From positions 1 to 64,000 of the forward strand of contig NZ_AUGD01000001.1 in NCBI RefSeq assembly GCF_000426845.1: a stretch of DNA of 64,000 nt, in the 5' to 3' direction. This stretch comes from Bradyrhizobium sp. in8p8 (GTDB taxonomy: Bacteria; Pseudomonadota; Alphaproteobacteria; Rhizobiales; Xanthobacteraceae). Each line of letters begins with the position of its first letter. Position 1 is the stretch's first letter. A program made the position numbers and the translations under genes. The notes beneath the pieces are model-generated. The model was not told where the DNA came from. It searched no databases and saw nothing but the letters and a program-made list of their open reading frames with translations. This document shows positions 8,401 through 18,704 of the stretch, piece by piece.

Positions 8401-11400
8401 CCTGGATCGTCACATCGTCGTACGATGCCGATCCGGCCACCGACCAAGTGCCTGCGGCCACCAGCAGGTTCTCGACATTGAGCGTGGCGATCAGTTCCCC
8501 CGTGCCGCCGCCGATCAGCTTGACGGTGTCGTTGCCGGCGCCGCCGTCGATCGAGCCCGGCGCGGGGTCGTCGGTGGAGACGATGATGAGGTCGTCGCCG
8601 TCACCGGCTTCCGCGGTGTCGCCGGCGCCAGCCACCAGTTCGTCGTTGCCGTCGCCGCCTTGCAGGGTGTCATAGCCTTCGCCGCCGATCAGGACGTCGT
8701 CGCCCTCGCCGCCAGTCAGGGTGTCGTCACCGTCGCCGCCCACCAGCCGGTCGTCGCCAGCGCCACCGTCGAGCGTGTCGTCGCCTGCACCGCCAAGCAG
8801 CGTGTCGTCGCCATCGCCGCCGGACAGGGTATCATCGCCCTCGCCGCCATCGAGTTGATCGTCGCCGCCGAGCCCGGCGAGGACGTCGTCGCCCCCGAGG
8901 CCGGTGAGGACGTCGTCTCCGAGCGCGCCGGCGAGTTGGTTGTCACCGTCGTCGCCGACCAGCACCAGCGCCTCTGTTTCGAGCACCGTGTCTTGACGAT
9001 AGTCGAGGTTCTGGATGCGCTCGTCGTGCGCCCGGTCGGTGTCGGCGACGTCGTAGGGCGTGTCGGAGTAGTTCGCCGCCATGTATTCGGCGAAGGCATC
9101 CTGCTCGGTGCCCTCGGTGGCGAAGTTCGCCTCCTGCCCCGCATCTGGAACCAGGTCTGGCGACAGATTGACGACGTTGGCAAAGGTGGGATTGGCCGTG
9201 ATGAAGCTCGCGAACGGATAGCCGTCGCCGCCGGTGAGCAGGAAGCTCAAGGTCACGACCCGGATCGCAATCTCCGGATCGACCACCAGTTCGCCGTTCG
9301 CGACCAACGCCAGCACCGGGTTGCCGTTGTCATCGATCAGCGCTGCCGACTGCACGCGGTTGCCGGCCGGCAAATCCTTGTCGAACGAGAATGCGATGCC
9401 GCCGACCTGGGCGAACTGGCCGGGCGTCGCGGTCGCCGTGGTCGCCGCCACTGCGTGCTCGAGCACCTTGAGCAACTGATCCGCGGTCACCGTGACCATC
9501 GACAGCGCGTTGTTGAAGCGCAGCGAGTTGGCGATATCGAGTTGCGACACCTCGCCCGCTTCCTTGCCGACGCTGGTGTTCGCCAGCGGCGGGCTCTCCA
9601 CCGCTTCGCCACCGACCGCATAGACGTAGCCAATCGAGTCGCGGATGCCGCCGCCGTTCTTGATCGAAACCAGCACGGTCGGGTCGACCTTCTGGGCGTA
9701 CCACAGGTTCGCATCGGCGGAGAGGTCGCCGAGGTTGGTCTCCTCGGTGCGAGCCTCGCTGCGACGGCCCTCGAGATAGACGTCCGTCTTGCCGAAAGTG
9801 TTGCCGTCCTGCGCGTCGATGATGCCGCCCACCGCCTGGGCGATGTCGTTGACCAGATCGCCGCGGCCGCCGTCGGCAAACGGATCGGCGTCGTCGGCAT
9901 CCACGTCGCCGTCATGGTCGACGTCGACCGTGGTGTTGCCGTCGTACAGGGAGGTGACCACCTCTTCCGTGCTGGCGTAGGCGCCATTGACCGCCGAGTT
10001 GGCGGTGTAGATCACGTTGCCTTCAGCATCGAAATCGACCACCAGTCGTCCGACATAGGAGTATTCGCCGGAGGTGTTGACGATAAGCGTGGTTTTGCCG
10101 TCGGCGTTCGCGGTGACGATCGGATAGGTGTCGGCAGCGGTATCGCCGACACGGAGCGTGTCGGTCTCGTCCGCCAGCAGCGTGTGCGAGCCGCCGGCGA
10201 CGATGACGTCGACGCCGTGCAGCAGGGGCGCCAGCGCCTTTTCGAGCGCGAGCTGCTGCAGATGGCTGACCAGGATGATCTTGTTGATGCCCTGAGCCAG
10301 CAGACCGTCGATCGTCGGCTGCAGGATTGCCGCCAGAGCCGCCATGTCATCGACATTGTCGCCGATCACTTCGACGCCGCCGGTCGAGGAGATGCTCTGC
10401 ACGATCTGGGTGGTCGCGCCGATCACGCCGATCTTTTCGCCGTTCTCCTCGATGACCGTGGCCGGCGCGATCTTCTTGCCGATACCGGCCACCGGCGGGA
10501 AGCCGGTGTAGGCGTCGGCATCCTGGATCGTGCCGGTGTAGACCGAAGCGAGATTGGCATCGGCCGAGAAGTCCAGATTGGCCGCGAGGTACGGGAACTG
10601 CGCGCCGGGATAGCCGGCGGTCTGCTTGATGATGTCGGCGAACGCCTTGGTGCCGGCGTCGAATTCGTGATTGCCGATCGCCGAGGCCTGCACGCCGATG
10701 ATGTTCAGCATCGCCATGTCGGCGGTGCCGAAGCCGGGCGAGATGTTCAGCGTCCCGGCAGCGAGGCCGTAACGGGTTTCCAGCGCGGTTTCGTAGACCT
10801 CCTTCAGCGAGCTGTCGCTGCCGGCGCTGAAGAACGGGCTGGGAATGAAATTATCTCCCGAAGACAGCGTGATCGAGTTGTCGTAGGTCTCCTCGAGATA
10901 ATCGACGATCGCCGCGAAGTTGCCGGCGCGATCGACTGCGTTCAGGCCCGCCTCGAAGTCCGATGCATGCAGGATTTGCAGCGTGTAAGCCGGAGTCGGC
11001 TCCTGTTCCCCCAGATTGAGGCCCACGATCACCGGGTCGTGGTCGGACACCCGGATCGAGGAGTCGCCGTCGAAGATCGAGGTGTCGCGGCCATAGTCGG
11101 TATTGTAGTCGAGCGCGTCGGCCTCGTCGGCATTGATGTGCCAGGTGGTCACACCGGACACCTGCCCGCCGAGGCTGGCATTGGCGAAGGCATAGTCGAG
11201 CGTGCCGGTCTGGCCGTCGAATACATAGGAATAAGCGCCGTCCTCGCGATCCTGCAGATTCTCATAGCCCGCGCTCTCGATGAGAGCGGTCGACTGCTCC
11301 TTGGCGTAGCCGTTGAAATCGCCGAGCAGCATCACGTCCGGATCGCCCGAGCCGGTCGGATCGGTCGCCGCCCACGCGGTCAGCGCTGTGGCGGCCAGCT

Positions 11401-13903
11401 CGCGCTGGTTCTGCCAGTTGCCCTGGCCGTCGCCCTGATCGGAATCGGCGCCGGAGCCGGTACCGCTCTTGGACTTGAGATGGTTGGCGATCGCCGTGAA
11501 GGTTTCCCCGGTCGCAAGCTCCTCGAAGGTCACCGCGAGCGCGTTGCGGCTGGTGTTCTCGCCGTCGAACACCGCGCCGACCGTGCTCTGACCGATCAGG
11601 CCGCCGAGGCCGAGGCCGGGCAGGTCGGCGTCGTTGAGGGTCTCGATGGTCGTACCGTCGGCGATCTTCACTGCGGTGGTGTCGTAGATGAAGCCGACCG
11701 CGATGGCGTCGCCGCCAACGAACTGCCGGCCGGGATCGACCCAGGCATAGGTACCGGCCCCAGCCACGGCATTGAGCTGTTCGACCAGATACTTGATCGC
11801 GTTGCTGGACGATGCAGCGGAGAAATCGTTCTCCAGCTCGGTCAGCGCCAGCACGTCGACGTCCATGTCGAGGATGGTCGCGACCAGCTTCTCGGTTTGG
11901 CGTGCGAACTCCGCCGCATTGTCGGCGCCGCGCGGCGCTTCGCCGATCGCGGTGGTGCCACCGTTGTCCAGCGTGGTGAAGTAGTTCAGTACGTTGAAGC
12001 TCGCAACCTTCAGGCGGCCGCCGACGTCTTCCGGCGCATCGGTGCGCGGATTGTCGCCGGCTTCGAAGGTGTTGGCGCCGTCCTCGACCGAGCGGATCCG
12101 CCAAGTCGCCCCCGAGGCGGAGTTTCCGGCCCATTGATAGTCGAGCACGCCGGTCAGGCCGGTGACGGTATCACCCATCCGGACCGCGTCGGCGGTGTCG
12201 TAGTTCGGCGTGGCGGACGGGTTGTCGTTCGGATCGAAGCCGTCGAGATTGTTGATCGCGGCGTTCTGGACGTTGAGGCCATCGTCATAGGTGATGGTGC
12301 GAGCACCGAGCTCCGCCAGATACGCCTGGTAGGCGGCGGCGTCGGGCGCGCTCTCCTGCGTGAATTGCTCGGGCCGTTCGCCCGCCGTCAGCTTGATCTC
12401 GTTGAACCGGTCGAGATTGTACTGCTCGGTGACGGTCAGGGTCTGCGGAATCGTGACCAGCATGCCTTCATAGGCTTCAAGATCGGGCTGGTAGTCGCCG
12501 TCCTGGCTCAGCGTGGTGCCCATCGACGACAGGTCGATCTGCACCGCCATCGTGTCGACGTCGGCCACCGCGCCGGCCTGGACGACCGAAATGTTGCTGG
12601 CGGTGAGCTCGGTCAGGCCGAAATATTCGCTGATCGAACCGGTGATGCGGACCCGGTCGCCGATCTGGACGTCGGTAGCGCCGCCGTAGACGAAGATCGC
12701 CTCGGAGGTCAGCACGTTGCCGTCGGAATCGGTGGTCTCCTCCTGGACATAGAAGCCGTTGAGATTGCGGCCGGCGTCGGCATCGCCGTTCTGGAAGTCG
12801 CCAACCACGATGGCTTCGACGGTCACAGTCTGACCGACCATGGCGCTGCTGGCTCCGCTGCCCTGAATCGCGCTGATCTTTGTGATGCCGACGTCGTCGT
12901 TGACGATGGTGCCGGTCGCCGTCGCGGCGCTGCCGATCGTGGTGGTCACGCCCACCGAATTGGAAACGTTCTGCAGCGTCAGCGTGAAGCTCTCGCTCGC
13001 CTCATTGTCGGTGTCGCCAGCAACGGTGACGGTCACGATCGCGGAGGTCTCTCCCGCCGCGATGCTGCCGCTGAAGCTGACCGGGTTGCCGCCGACATAG
13101 TCGGCCGCATCGGTCTGTGCCGAAGCGATCGTTCCCGAGAACGCGACGTCGCCCGTGGTACCGCCGCTGCGCTCGACGATGAACTGATAGACGGTCGGAC
13201 CGCTGTTGCCTTCGTCATGCGACACCGTAAGCGAACCCGGCGCGAAGGCAACGTGCTGCGCTTCGACCGACGATTCGGATGAACTGGTGACGCGGATGTC
13301 GTCGATACCGACCCACTCGTCATTGCCGGCGGCGTTTGTGGTGAGAATGCGAACCTGGATGTCGTTGCGGCCGTCGACGGCGGCGGGCAGCAGCAGATCG
13401 AACGGCGTCACCTGGGTTGCGGCGCCACCGGTGGTGGTGTCGGCGGCGTAACCGCTCGGAACGTTGGTCCACGACCCGCTCGAACCGAGCCGGTACTGCA
13501 CGTTGATCTGCTGCGCGGAGTCGTCCGTGCCGCCGTCGAGGTCGCGTGCATTGAAGCTCAGCCGGACGTCTTTGCGGCCGGTGGCGTCGAGATGGATCAC
13601 GAGGCCAGGAGCATCCGCGCTGTTCGAGCCGTTCAGCGCCACCGTCGGGTTGGCGATCTGGAATTCGGCCACACCGCCATTGGTGATGGCGGTGTTGGTC
13701 TGGTTGGCGATGACGTCGACGTCTCCCGACGACGATCCGGTAGCCGTGCGCGCGTCCACCCCGGTGGCCGAAACGACATCGTTGCCGAGATAGCCGACGA
13801 TCGATGCGACCCCCGACCAATCATCGTTAGTCGTGATGAGGCCGGTGTTGGACCAGTCCTGCAGGAAATCGCCGTTCGCCAGGACATGAGGGGTCGTCGA
13901 CAT
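5408..13903 (-). CDS. Giant RTX exoprotein: ExeM/NucH-type endonuclease plus 5'-nucleotidase-like domain, type I secreted
   Basis: About 2831 residues, no N-terminal signal peptide. Approximate order: N-terminal beta region (1-215); Calx-beta-like repeat (220-338); ExeM-type OB-like domain (338-450); endonuclease/exonuclease/phosphatase domain (630-960) with [25 protein letters not shown] and SDHDPV; metallophosphatase/5'-nucleotidase domain (975-1500) with [22 protein letters not shown] and NSLRFNN; RTX block (1650-1755); a beta-helix-like region of NxGxIxG repeats (1790-2300); second RTX block (2335-2757); and an aspartate/hydrophobic C-terminal tail ending DDFRFV, typical of type I secretion signals. 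It probably degrades extracellular DNA and perhaps nucleotides. The ATG at 13903 is preferred to a GTG three codons upstream because GGAG lies 8 bases before it. The divergent ABC/HlyD genes are its likely exporter. The nucleotidase ligand motifs deviate from consensus. Confidence 0.9.
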   Translation of the reverse strand: MSTTPHVLANGDFLQDWSNTGLITTNDDWSGVASIVGYLGNDVVSATGVDARTATGSSSGDVDVIANQTNTAITNGGVAEFQIANPTVALNGSNSADAPGLVIHLDATGRKDVRLSFNARDLDGGTDDSAQQINVQYRLGSSGSWTNVPSGYAADTTTGGAATQVTPFDLLLPAAVDGRNDIQVRILTTNAAGNDEWVGIDDIRVTSSSESSVEAQHVAFAPGSLTVSHDEGNSGPTVYQFIVERSGGTTGDVAFSGTIASAQTDAADYVGGNPVSFSGSIAAGETSAIVTVTVAGDTDNEASESFTLTLQNVSNSVGVTTTIGSAATATGTIVNDDVGITKISAIQGSGASSAMVGQTVTVEAIVVGDFQNGDADAGRNLNGFYVQEETTDSDGNVLTSEAIFVYGGATDVQIGDRVRITGSISEYFGLTELTASNISVVQAGAVADVDTMAVQIDLSSMGTTLSQDGDYQPDLEAYEGMLVTIPQTLTVTEQYNLDRFNEIKLTAGERPEQFTQESAPDAAAYQAYLAELGARTITYDDGLNVQNAAINNLDGFDPNDNPSATPNYDTADAVRMGDTVTGLTGVLDYQWAGNSASGATWRIRSVEDGANTFEAGDNPRTDAPEDVGGRLKVASFNVLNYFTTLDNGGTTAIGEAPRGADNAAEFARQTEKLVATILDMDVDVLALTELENDFSAASSSNAIKYLVEQLNAVAGAGTYAWVDPGRQFVGGDAIAVGFIYDTTAVKIADGTTIETLNDADLPGLGLGGLIGQSTVGAVFDGENTSRNALAVTFEELATGETFTAIANHLKSKSGTGSGADSDQGDGQGNWQNQRELAATALTAWAATDPTGSGDPDVMLLGDFNGYAKEQSTALIESAGYENLQDREDGAYSYVFDGQTGTLDYAFANASLGGQVSGVTTWHINADEADALDYNTDYGRDTSIFDGDSSIRVSDHDPVIVGLNLGEQEPTPAYTLQILHASDFEAGLNAVDRAGNFAAIVDYLEETYDNSITLSSGDNFIPSPFFSAGSDSSLKEVYETALETRYGLAAGTLNISPGFGTADMAMLNIIGVQASAIGNHEFDAGTKAFADIIKQTAGYPGAQFPYLAANLDFSADANLASVYTGTIQDADAYTGFPPVAGIGKKIAPATVIEENGEKIGVIGATTQIVQSISSTGGVEVIGDNVDDMAALAAILQPTIDGLLAQGINKIILVSHLQQLALEKALAPLLHGVDVIVAGGSHTLLADETDTLRVGDTAADTYPIVTANADGKTTLIVNTSGEYSYVGRLVVDFDAEGNVIYTANSAVNGAYASTEEVVTSLYDGNTTVDVDHDGDVDADDADPFADGGRGDLVNDIAQAVGGIIDAQDGNTFGKTDVYLEGRRSEARTEETNLGDLSADANLWYAQKVDPTVLVSIKNGGGIRDSIGYVYAVGGEAVESPPLANTSVGKEAGEVSQLDIANSLRFNNALSMVTVTADQLLKVLEHAVAATTATATPGQFAQVGGIAFSFDKDLPAGNRVQSAALIDDNGNPVLALVANGELVVDPEIAIRVVTLSFLLTGGDGYPFASFITANPTFANVVNLSPDLVPDAGQEANFATEGTEQDAFAEYMAANYSDTPYDVADTDRAHDERIQNLDYRQDTVLETEALVLVGDDGDNQLAGALGDDVLTGLGGDDVLAGLGGDDQLDGGEGDDTLSGGDGDDTLLGGAGDDTLDGGAGDDRLVGGDGDDTLTGGEGDDVLIGGEGYDTLQGGDGNDELVAGAGDTAEAGDGDDLIIVSTDDPAPGSIDGGAGNDTVKLIGGGTGELIATLNVENLLVAAGTWSVAGSASYDDVTIQGGAMLASSLVVDNNDHVAIEAGGALSVSGNAIVWQGGGNAVIDNAGEISGSTRALTTTAGATGSVTLDNQAGGVVRGALTPERAGHADATIIVNNAGVIEANGRVIDFRTFDNNGASAVINNLAGGVIRQHGSDTDVIRPGTDGVVNNWGTITTDPTFVGGGDLIDFQSDTGGKVTNYAGGWMEGSRHAVTGDNAVTVINSGTMIGRNGSAVNLDTDGTEAQKAFITNHGVMEGRSAELSDSDGDAIDVDGLVQIVNYGKISGLGAEGYHDGEPNVSEAIAIGGGSIVNNAGGEIYGYGRAIQVDNSSNANALGVTTIVNHGLIKGDGHGPEGVTPEDAARFDLRGNEAINLVGTYADSLTNSATGQIVGGVSMGGGSDTLSNDGSITATGGSAVNMGEGDDLIVNRAIITGDVLLGAGADELINQSSGVITGDVSFGDGNDRLGNTGKIVGKVDLGAGDDFVNIWIGSDIQGQILLGDGNDILISNDWISTKMEIDGGAGNDEIYTSFGNDTIHGGEGNDRIYANQGNDTVYGDAGNDEIYGNDGDDLIIGGAGDDIIDGGAGTDTATFSGAIAGYAMTLNADDSVNIADQAGTDGTDTLSNIEELGFADGTWTLRTGTGGSDTIVGGLGNDLVFGGAGDDTFIGGYGLDRYDGGDGVDTIDYSNISFKLTIDLDSGLAYYPGYIPGADHLAGIENAVGTAYDDTLIGSAGANTLNGGLGNDLLIGGAGDDVLLGGFGDDVLRGGAGDDTIDGGFGQDLLDLSDATGAVTINLVSGTATGAGIGTDHFSGIEGFVLGAGADHVTGGNGADMFDGGAGNDVIAGGAGNDTLRGGEGDDSVDGGSGNDVIEGGVGKDTLKGGSGVDVVSGGDGDDNIDGGSENDMLNGGAGNDTIKGGSGADILAGDAGNDILSGGSGADVFTFAAGFGKDTVTDFAASGGSADVLQFSSSLFADFAEVMSHTTQVGNNVVVTLDADDTVTLANMQMASLAADDFRFV
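5630..6900 (-). repeat. Distal RTX nonapeptide repeat block (coding)
   Basis: Tandem GGxGxDxLx-type calcium-binding repeats near the C-terminus of the giant exoprotein. On the plus strand they appear as many near-identical copies of a sequence resembling GTCGTTGCCGGCACCGCC. They bind Ca2+ outside the cell and fold into a parallel beta-roll. Confidence 0.9.
8640..8960 (-). repeat. Proximal RTX nonapeptide repeat block (coding)
   Basis: A second, compact run of GGxGDDxL repeats ([17 protein letters not shown] and similar) between the nucleotidase-like domain and the beta-helix-like region. It separates the catalytic half from the repeat half of the protein. Confidence 0.9.
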
Positions 13904-14395
13904 GTATTGCACTCCAGCGCTTGAGAAGAAGACGTCGCGGATCGCCGCCTCACGGCATGCGTGAGGGCGCGGTCCAGACCGCCGTTGGTTAACGGATCGT
14001 TAATGCGCGTTGATAGAATGCCGACGACAACAGATCGGTGACTGCTTCTTAACGGGCCGGTGAAGTCGCAACATGGAAAGTGCTGCGAAGACCGCGCGCA
14101 CCAACCACTCCTCGCGGCGCGCTCGACGCTCGGCCGCCGGCAATCGCCATTGAGTCATCGCGTTAAAGCTTGATCAGTCCGCCGCGAGGGACGACCACGC
14201 CAGGCTTCGGTTGCCGGCTGGTGCGGCCGAATTCCGAACCAGAGCGGCGTTTCGTCGCAGGATGTCGCGCCTGGTCGCCACTGGAACGCGTTTTCGCGCA
14301 CGTGCCGCATTGTCATGCGCCTGACGTTGAACCTCGCTAACGAACGCCGGCCGCATCCGACCGTGACTGTCCGACGTCGTTTTGAATTGAGTATC
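13904..14395. other. Divergent promoter region between RTX gene and its exporter genes
   Basis: About 490 bases with no supported gene. It must hold promoters for both directions. A perfect TTAA-N7-TTAA lies at 13988-14002, and a further single TTAA lies near 14047. No clear -35/-10 pair could be assigned by eye. Confidence 0.5.
13988..14002. promoter_or_regulatory. CtrA-like box (TTAA-N7-TTAA)
   Basis: TTAA at 13988-13991 and 13999-14002 with 7 bases between them match the full alphaproteobacterial CtrA consensus. It lies 85 bases upstream of the ATG of the RTX nuclease. In GC-rich DNA two TTAA at this spacing are uncommon, but binding is not proven. Confidence 0.5.
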
Positions 14396-16174
14396 ATGAC
14401 TGCAACAACGTCCTCCGCGTCGTCCCCCCCGTCCGGCGATCTCGCGTCGGCCGCGCTCGCCTCCTGCAGAACGGCCTTTCTGACGGTAGGACTGTTCTCG
14501 GCGGTGCTCAATCTGCTGATGCTCAGCGGCTCGATCTACATGCTACAGGTGTACGACCGGGTCATTCCATCGCACAGCATTCCGACCTTGATCGCACTGT
14601 CGACCGCGGTGGCGGCGGCGTATGCGATGCAAGGGCTGTTCGACCTGCTGCGTCAGCGCATTCTGACGCGGATCGGATCAGCGCTGCACGCCGCGCTGTG
14701 GCAACCGGTCGTCTGCAACATCCTGCGGGGGCCGCTGCGCGGCGGCGGCGCAAATCGCGGCCTGCAATTGTCTCATGATCTGGACTCGGTCCGGTCGTTC
14801 CTTTCCGGGCTCGGCCCGACGACCCTGTTCGACTTGCCATGGATGCCGCTGTATCTCGCCGGCTGCTTTCTCTTGCATCCTTATCTCGGCTGGACGCTGG
14901 TCGTGGGCGCGGTGCTGCTGTTCGGGATCGCGCTGCTCACCGAGGTGCTGACGCGAGCGCCGACCCGGGACGCGTCGCGTGCCGGCGCAATCCGCGGCGT
15001 TCAGCTTGAAGCCGGTCGGCGCAACGCCGAAATCGTGGCCGCGCTGGGGATGGAGCAGCGGTTGATCGACCGGATCGGCGCCGCCAATGACGATCTCGTC
15101 GCCGCCCAGCAGCGCAACGCCGATATCGCCGGATCGCTCGGCGCGTTGTCGAAGGCGCTGCGCTTCATGCTGCAATCGGCGCTGCTCGGCCTCGGCGCCT
15201 ATTTAGTAATCGAGGGGCTGGCCAGCGGCGGCGTGATGATCGCCGCGTCGATCATGGGCAGCCGCGCGCTCGCGCCGGTGGAGCTTGCGATCTCCATCTG
15301 GCGTCCGTTCCTCGGCGCGCGACAGGCGGGCCAACGGCTCCGCGCCGCTCTGCGCAACGGCGACGCCCCGAAGCCCGACGTCGCCCCCGAACGCGCCGTC
15401 CATCGACTCACGGTCGAGCAGGTAACGATCGCCGCCCCCGGCGGCACGACCGCGATCGTGCACAACGCCTCGTTCGTACTTGAAGCCGGCCAGGCGGTCG
15501 GCATCATTGGCCCGTCAGCCGCCGGCAAATCGACGCTGGCGCGGGCGCTGGTCGGGATCTGGCCGATCGCACGCGGCGAGATCCGCCTTGATGGCGCCAC
15601 CCTCGACCAGTGGCCGGCAGAGATTCGTGGCGGCATGATCGGCTATCTGCCGCAGGACGTCGAATTGTTCGACGGAACGGTAGCGGAAAACATCGCGCGT
15701 TTCGACCCGAAGATCGACGAGACGACGGTGATCGCCGCGGCGAAGGCCGCCGGCGCCTACGAGATGATCCTGAAGCTGCCGAAGGGGTTCGAGATGCGGA
15801 TCGGCGAGGCCGGCGCCACCCTGTCGGGAGGCCAGCGGCAGCGGATCGCGTTGGCGCGCGCGCTCTACAAGGATCCGTTCATGGTGGTGCTCGACGAGCC
15901 GAACGCCAGCCTGGACGCCGAAGGCGACGCCGCGCTGACCGACGCCATCCGGCGTGTCCGGGCTCGCGGCGGCATTGCCGTCATCATCGCGCATCGGCCG
16001 GCGGCGCTCGCCGCGGTCGATCTCGTGTTGACGCTGGCGGCCGGTCAGGTGCAAGCGTTCGGCCCGAAGGACGAAGTGCTGCGCAAATCGCTTGCCGCTC
16101 ATCCGGCGCCGGGCGGGGCGGCGCTGCAGGCGGTGCCCGATGCGCGCTCGGTTCCGGCCGCAGCCGTCAGTTGA
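14396..16174 (+). CDS. Type I secretion system permease/ATPase (PrtD/HasD family)
   Basis: Inner-membrane ABC exporter, 592 residues from the ATG at 14396. The N-terminal half is the membrane domain with the family landmark LMLSGSIYMLQVYDRVIPS followed by more helices. The ATPase half has Walker A GPSAAGKST (from residue 371), the signature LSGGQRQR (about 476) and Walker B VVLDEPNASLD (about 497). An upstream in-frame start exists, but the 27 extra residues are basic and unlike the family. The adaptor gene begins 10 bases after the stop, and the RTX protein is divergent upstream, so this should energise export of that protein. No TolC-type outer-membrane partner is in the window. Confidence 0.93.
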   Translation: MTATTSSASSPPSGDLASAALASCRTAFLTVGLFSAVLNLLMLSGSIYMLQVYDRVIPSHSIPTLIALSTAVAAAYAMQGLFDLLRQRILTRIGSALHAALWQPVVCNILRGPLRGGGANRGLQLSHDLDSVRSFLSGLGPTTLFDLPWMPLYLAGCFLLHPYLGWTLVVGAVLLFGIALLTEVLTRAPTRDASRAGAIRGVQLEAGRRNAEIVAALGMEQRLIDRIGAANDDLVAAQQRNADIAGSLGALSKALRFMLQSALLGLGAYLVIEGLASGGVMIAASIMGSRALAPVELAISIWRPFLGARQAGQRLRAALRNGDAPKPDVAPERAVHRLTVEQVTIAAPGGTTAIVHNASFVLEAGQAVGIIGPSAAGKSTLARALVGIWPIARGEIRLDGATLDQWPAEIRGGMIGYLPQDVELFDGTVAENIARFDPKIDETTVIAAAKAAGAYEMILKLPKGFEMRIGEAGATLSGGQRQRIALARALYKDPFMVVLDEPNASLDAEGDAALTDAIRRVRARGGIAVIIAHRPAALAAVDLVLTLAAGQVQAFGPKDEVLRKSLAAHPAPGGAALQAVPDARSVPAAAVS

Positions 16175-16184
16175 GGACCTCCAC

Positions 16185-17507
16185 ATGACCGCCCCCTCCA
16201 CGCCCGAAGCTCGCCGCAACGATCCGTTTCGCGATATCCGGCGCGCCACCGGACTCGGAATCGGTACCTTGGCGATCGTGGTGTCCACCGCCGGAGTCTG
16301 GGCGATGACCGCGCCGCTCGCCAGCGCCGTGATCGCGCCGGCGCAAGTGGTGGTCGACAGCAACGTCCGCAGGGTTCAGCACCCGACCGGCGGCGTGGTC
16401 GCCGAAATCTACGTCAACGACGGGGATCAGGTTCGGGCCGGCGATATGCTGGTCCGCCTCGACGAGACGCTGTCGCGCGCCAACCTTGCGCTGATCGAAA
16501 ACCAGCTCAACCAGCTTGGGGTGCGTCGCGCCCGGCTGCAGTCCGAGCAGAACGGCCGCGACGCGGTGGTGCTGCCCGGCGAGATCTCCGCACGCCGCGC
16601 CATCGGTGCGATCACGGAGATGATCGAGGGGGAGACCACGTTGTTCGCCCGGCGGCGCGAGGCGATCAGCGGCCAGCAGTCGCAGCTGCGCGAACGCAAG
16701 GCGCAGATCGTGGACGAAATCCGCGGCCTGGAGGCGCAGATCGCGTCGAAGCGCGAGCAGATCCGCTGGATCGAAACCGAGCTGGAGGGCGTCCGCCAGC
16801 TATACGAAAAGCGTCTGGTGCCCTATGCGCGCCTCACTGCGCTCGAGCGCGAGGCCTCCCGCCTAACCGGCGAGGAAGGCCAGCTGATCGCCGAGATCGC
16901 GCGCGCCAAGGGCCGGATCACCGAAACCGAACTGCAGATCATCCAGCTGGTTCAGGACCAGCGCCGTGAGGTCGCGACCGAACTGCGCGACGTCGAGACC
17001 AAGCTTGCCGACCTCGGTGAACGCCGCATCGCCGCGATGGACCAGCTCGATCGCGTGGTGTTGCGCGCGCCGCAAGACGGCCTGATCCACCAGAAATCGG
17101 TCTTCACCGTCGGCGGCGTGATCACTGCGGGCGAACAGCTGATGCTGATCGTGCCGAAGGACTCGCTTGTGGTCGAGGCCCGGGTCGATCCACAAATGAT
17201 CGACCGGCTCAAGGTGGGGCAATCCGCCAAGCTCCGCTTCAGCGCGTTCGACGCCGCCGTGACCCCCGAGCTCGACGGCACGCTGACGCGGATCGCCGCC
17301 GACTTGACCAAAGACCCGCAGTCCGGCGCGGCTTACTACGTCGCCCGCATCAGCCTCGACGCGAGCGAACTCGCCAAGCTCGACGGCAAGGCTTTGGTGC
17401 CCGGCATGCCGGTTGAAGCCTTCATCCAGAACGGCGTGCGGACGGCGATCGCCTACCTGCGCAAGCCGCTGGAAGATCAGCTCGCCCGCGCGCTGCGGCA
17501 GAAATAA
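16185..17507 (+). CDS. Type I secretion periplasmic adaptor (HlyD family)
   Basis: Membrane-fusion protein of 440 residues linking the ABC exporter to an outer-membrane channel. A short cytosolic tail is followed by one membrane helix (about residues 24-45), a lipoyl-type half-motif (RRVQHPTGGVVAEIYVNDGDQVRAGD), long coiled-coil hairpin sequence (about 95-280), the second half-motif around RAPQDGLIHQKSVFTVGGVI, and a beta-barrel C-terminus. GAGG lies upstream of the ATG. It follows the ABC gene by 10 bases and is surely co-transcribed with it. Confidence 0.93.
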   Translation: MTAPSTPEARRNDPFRDIRRATGLGIGTLAIVVSTAGVWAMTAPLASAVIAPAQVVVDSNVRRVQHPTGGVVAEIYVNDGDQVRAGDMLVRLDETLSRANLALIENQLNQLGVRRARLQSEQNGRDAVVLPGEISARRAIGAITEMIEGETTLFARRREAISGQQSQLRERKAQIVDEIRGLEAQIASKREQIRWIETELEGVRQLYEKRLVPYARLTALEREASRLTGEEGQLIAEIARAKGRITETELQIIQLVQDQRREVATELRDVETKLADLGERRIAAMDQLDRVVLRAPQDGLIHQKSVFTVGGVITAGEQLMLIVPKDSLVVEARVDPQMIDRLKVGQSAKLRFSAFDAAVTPELDGTLTRIAADLTKDPQSGAAYYVARISLDASELAKLDGKALVPGMPVEAFIQNGVRTAIAYLRKPLEDQLARALRQK

Positions 17508-17989
17508 TCCAAGTCCCTATCGTCGTCATTGTTCAGCCTGCTGCCACATTGCCGCCAGTACGATGTCCCGACCTTCGAAGCCGCTAGATCCTCGGATCCT
17601 CGCCAAGTGAGCAGGCGTGGTGTGCTGATGCTGCCTGAATCTGTTTCTGGCCTTGGCTGCCCTTTGCTCAGAAGCCTTCGAGGTCAGCTTTCGGGAGACG
17701 AGCCGACCAGCGCAATTCGGCCTGGCCAAGCGCAGCGTTGACCGGACACCGACGATCTACCGCTGTCGCGGGTGCGCTGCTCGTCAGTTCGCCCCTTTGG
17801 AAACCGGAGCACTCGCCTAAGGGGATAGTCGTGAGCTAGCGACAGCTTTGGAGGTGCCGGCGTCTTCGTGCTGGAAGTAGGCCATTGCGATTTAGCTTCG
17901 GTAGAACCACCGCGTTGAGCTGACGGAGCTACCGATGGCAGCGGGCCAATGATTCTAGTCAGCGAAACATTGATCTCATGATCAGGTAC
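17508..17989. other. Intergenic region, no gene supported
   Basis: About 480 bases after the adaptor gene. Short frames exist, but none resembles a family. The composition is patchier and less GC-rich than the neighbouring genes, consistent with decayed mobile DNA leading into the recombinase remnant. Confidence 0.4.
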
Positions 17990-18310
17990 TTGGCTTCCGA
18001 GGAGGATGCCAAGCAACGGATCGCAACTGAAGCAGGAGCCGTTGCGTGTCCAGGCGGAGCTGGCTGCCCTCGAGGAGACCCCTACCCCCATGTCACTGCA
18101 TCCGGCAACGCTGGATCGCTACATCGAGACCGTCAACGCTCTTGCTAACATGATAGCACGCGATGCAAGCGCGAGGACGTGGGGGCCTTTTGGCCGATTC
18201 CAGGTCGCTTGTGCACAGCGTCATCGTTCACCCGAAAGAGCCTCGGGAAGGCTTCGACGTCAAGGGAAAGCTGGCCGCTCTGGTCGGCGGAGGACTCTTC
18301 CGAGGCCCAC
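17990..18310 (+). pseudogene. Remnant of a serine site-specific recombinase (C-terminal part, frameshifted)
   Basis: One frame reads ...VQAELAALEETP then SLHPATLDRYIETVNALANMI, and a second frame from about 18175 continues LVHSVIVHPKEPREGF and VKGKLAALVGG. Together these resemble the C-terminal coiled-coil and tail of large serine recombinases common in Bradyrhizobium. A frameshift separates the pieces, and the N-terminal resolvase domain with its catalytic Ser is missing. It ends about 20 bases from the 3' end of a tRNA gene, which suggests the scar of a lost or decayed mobile element. Confidence 0.55.
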
Positions 18311-18329
18311 CACAACAGTGGGTTATACG

Positions 18330-18406
18330 TGGTAGCGGGGGAGGGACTCGAACCCCCGACCCCAGGATTATGATTCCCGTGCTCTAACCAGCTGAGCTAC
18401 CCCGCC
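18330..18406 (-). tRNA. tRNA-Met (anticodon CAT)
   Basis: A 77-base cloverleaf on the minus strand: acceptor GGCGGGG/CCCCGCT with a G-U closing pair, D-arm TAGCTCAGCTGGTTAGAGC, anticodon arm with loop ATCATAA, T-arm GGGGGTTCGAGTCCC, and an encoded CCA. The anticodon is CAT. The standard D-loop and the lack of initiator features favour elongator Met, although a lysidine-modified tRNA-Ile with CAT cannot be fully excluded by eye. Confidence 0.93.
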
Positions 18407-18625
18407 ACAGGGATCGCGGCGGCGAATAAGGCCGATCTCGCGAACGCGCGGCATATAAGGAAGGGGGCGGCGGGAAGTCAAGCAAAGCGGCGGCCTTTTC
18501 CGCCATCGCCAGGGCTGTGGCGGGACGCGCCGCCTGGTGAATACGGACCTCTTTTCAACGGGTTCGTCATGGCCGGCCAGCTAGTCCCGGCCATACCCCA
18601 CCTTCAGTCGCGGCCAAGAACGCGG

Positions 18626-18648
18626 ATGCCCGGGGCAAGCCCGGGCAT
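18626..18648. repeat. Palindromic intergenic repeat unit
   Basis: ATGCCCGGG-N5-CCCGGGCAT, a perfect 9-base stem. The same stem occurs at 29819-29841 with a different loop, and a related unit lies at 31175-31202. It belongs to the dispersed REP-like family of this genome. Confidence 0.7.
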
Positions 18649-18704
18649 GACGGTCTGGGATGCGAAACCGGCTTCCGCCTTCGCTCAAGCTTCGGCGGGA
18701 CAGG

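Noticed and set aside
5630..8960. Regularly spaced near-identical repeats that could suggest a CRISPR array
   Set aside because: The repeats are in frame inside a long coding sequence, vary between copies, and encode GGxGxD calcium-binding motifs.
7415..13282. A 1955-residue open frame on the plus strand across the giant RTX gene (and a 638-residue one at 5309-7225)
   Set aside because: They are antisense shadows: GC-rich third positions of the real gene keep the opposite frame open, and the translated sequence is an Asp/Val/Ala/Arg-rich repeat without any family.
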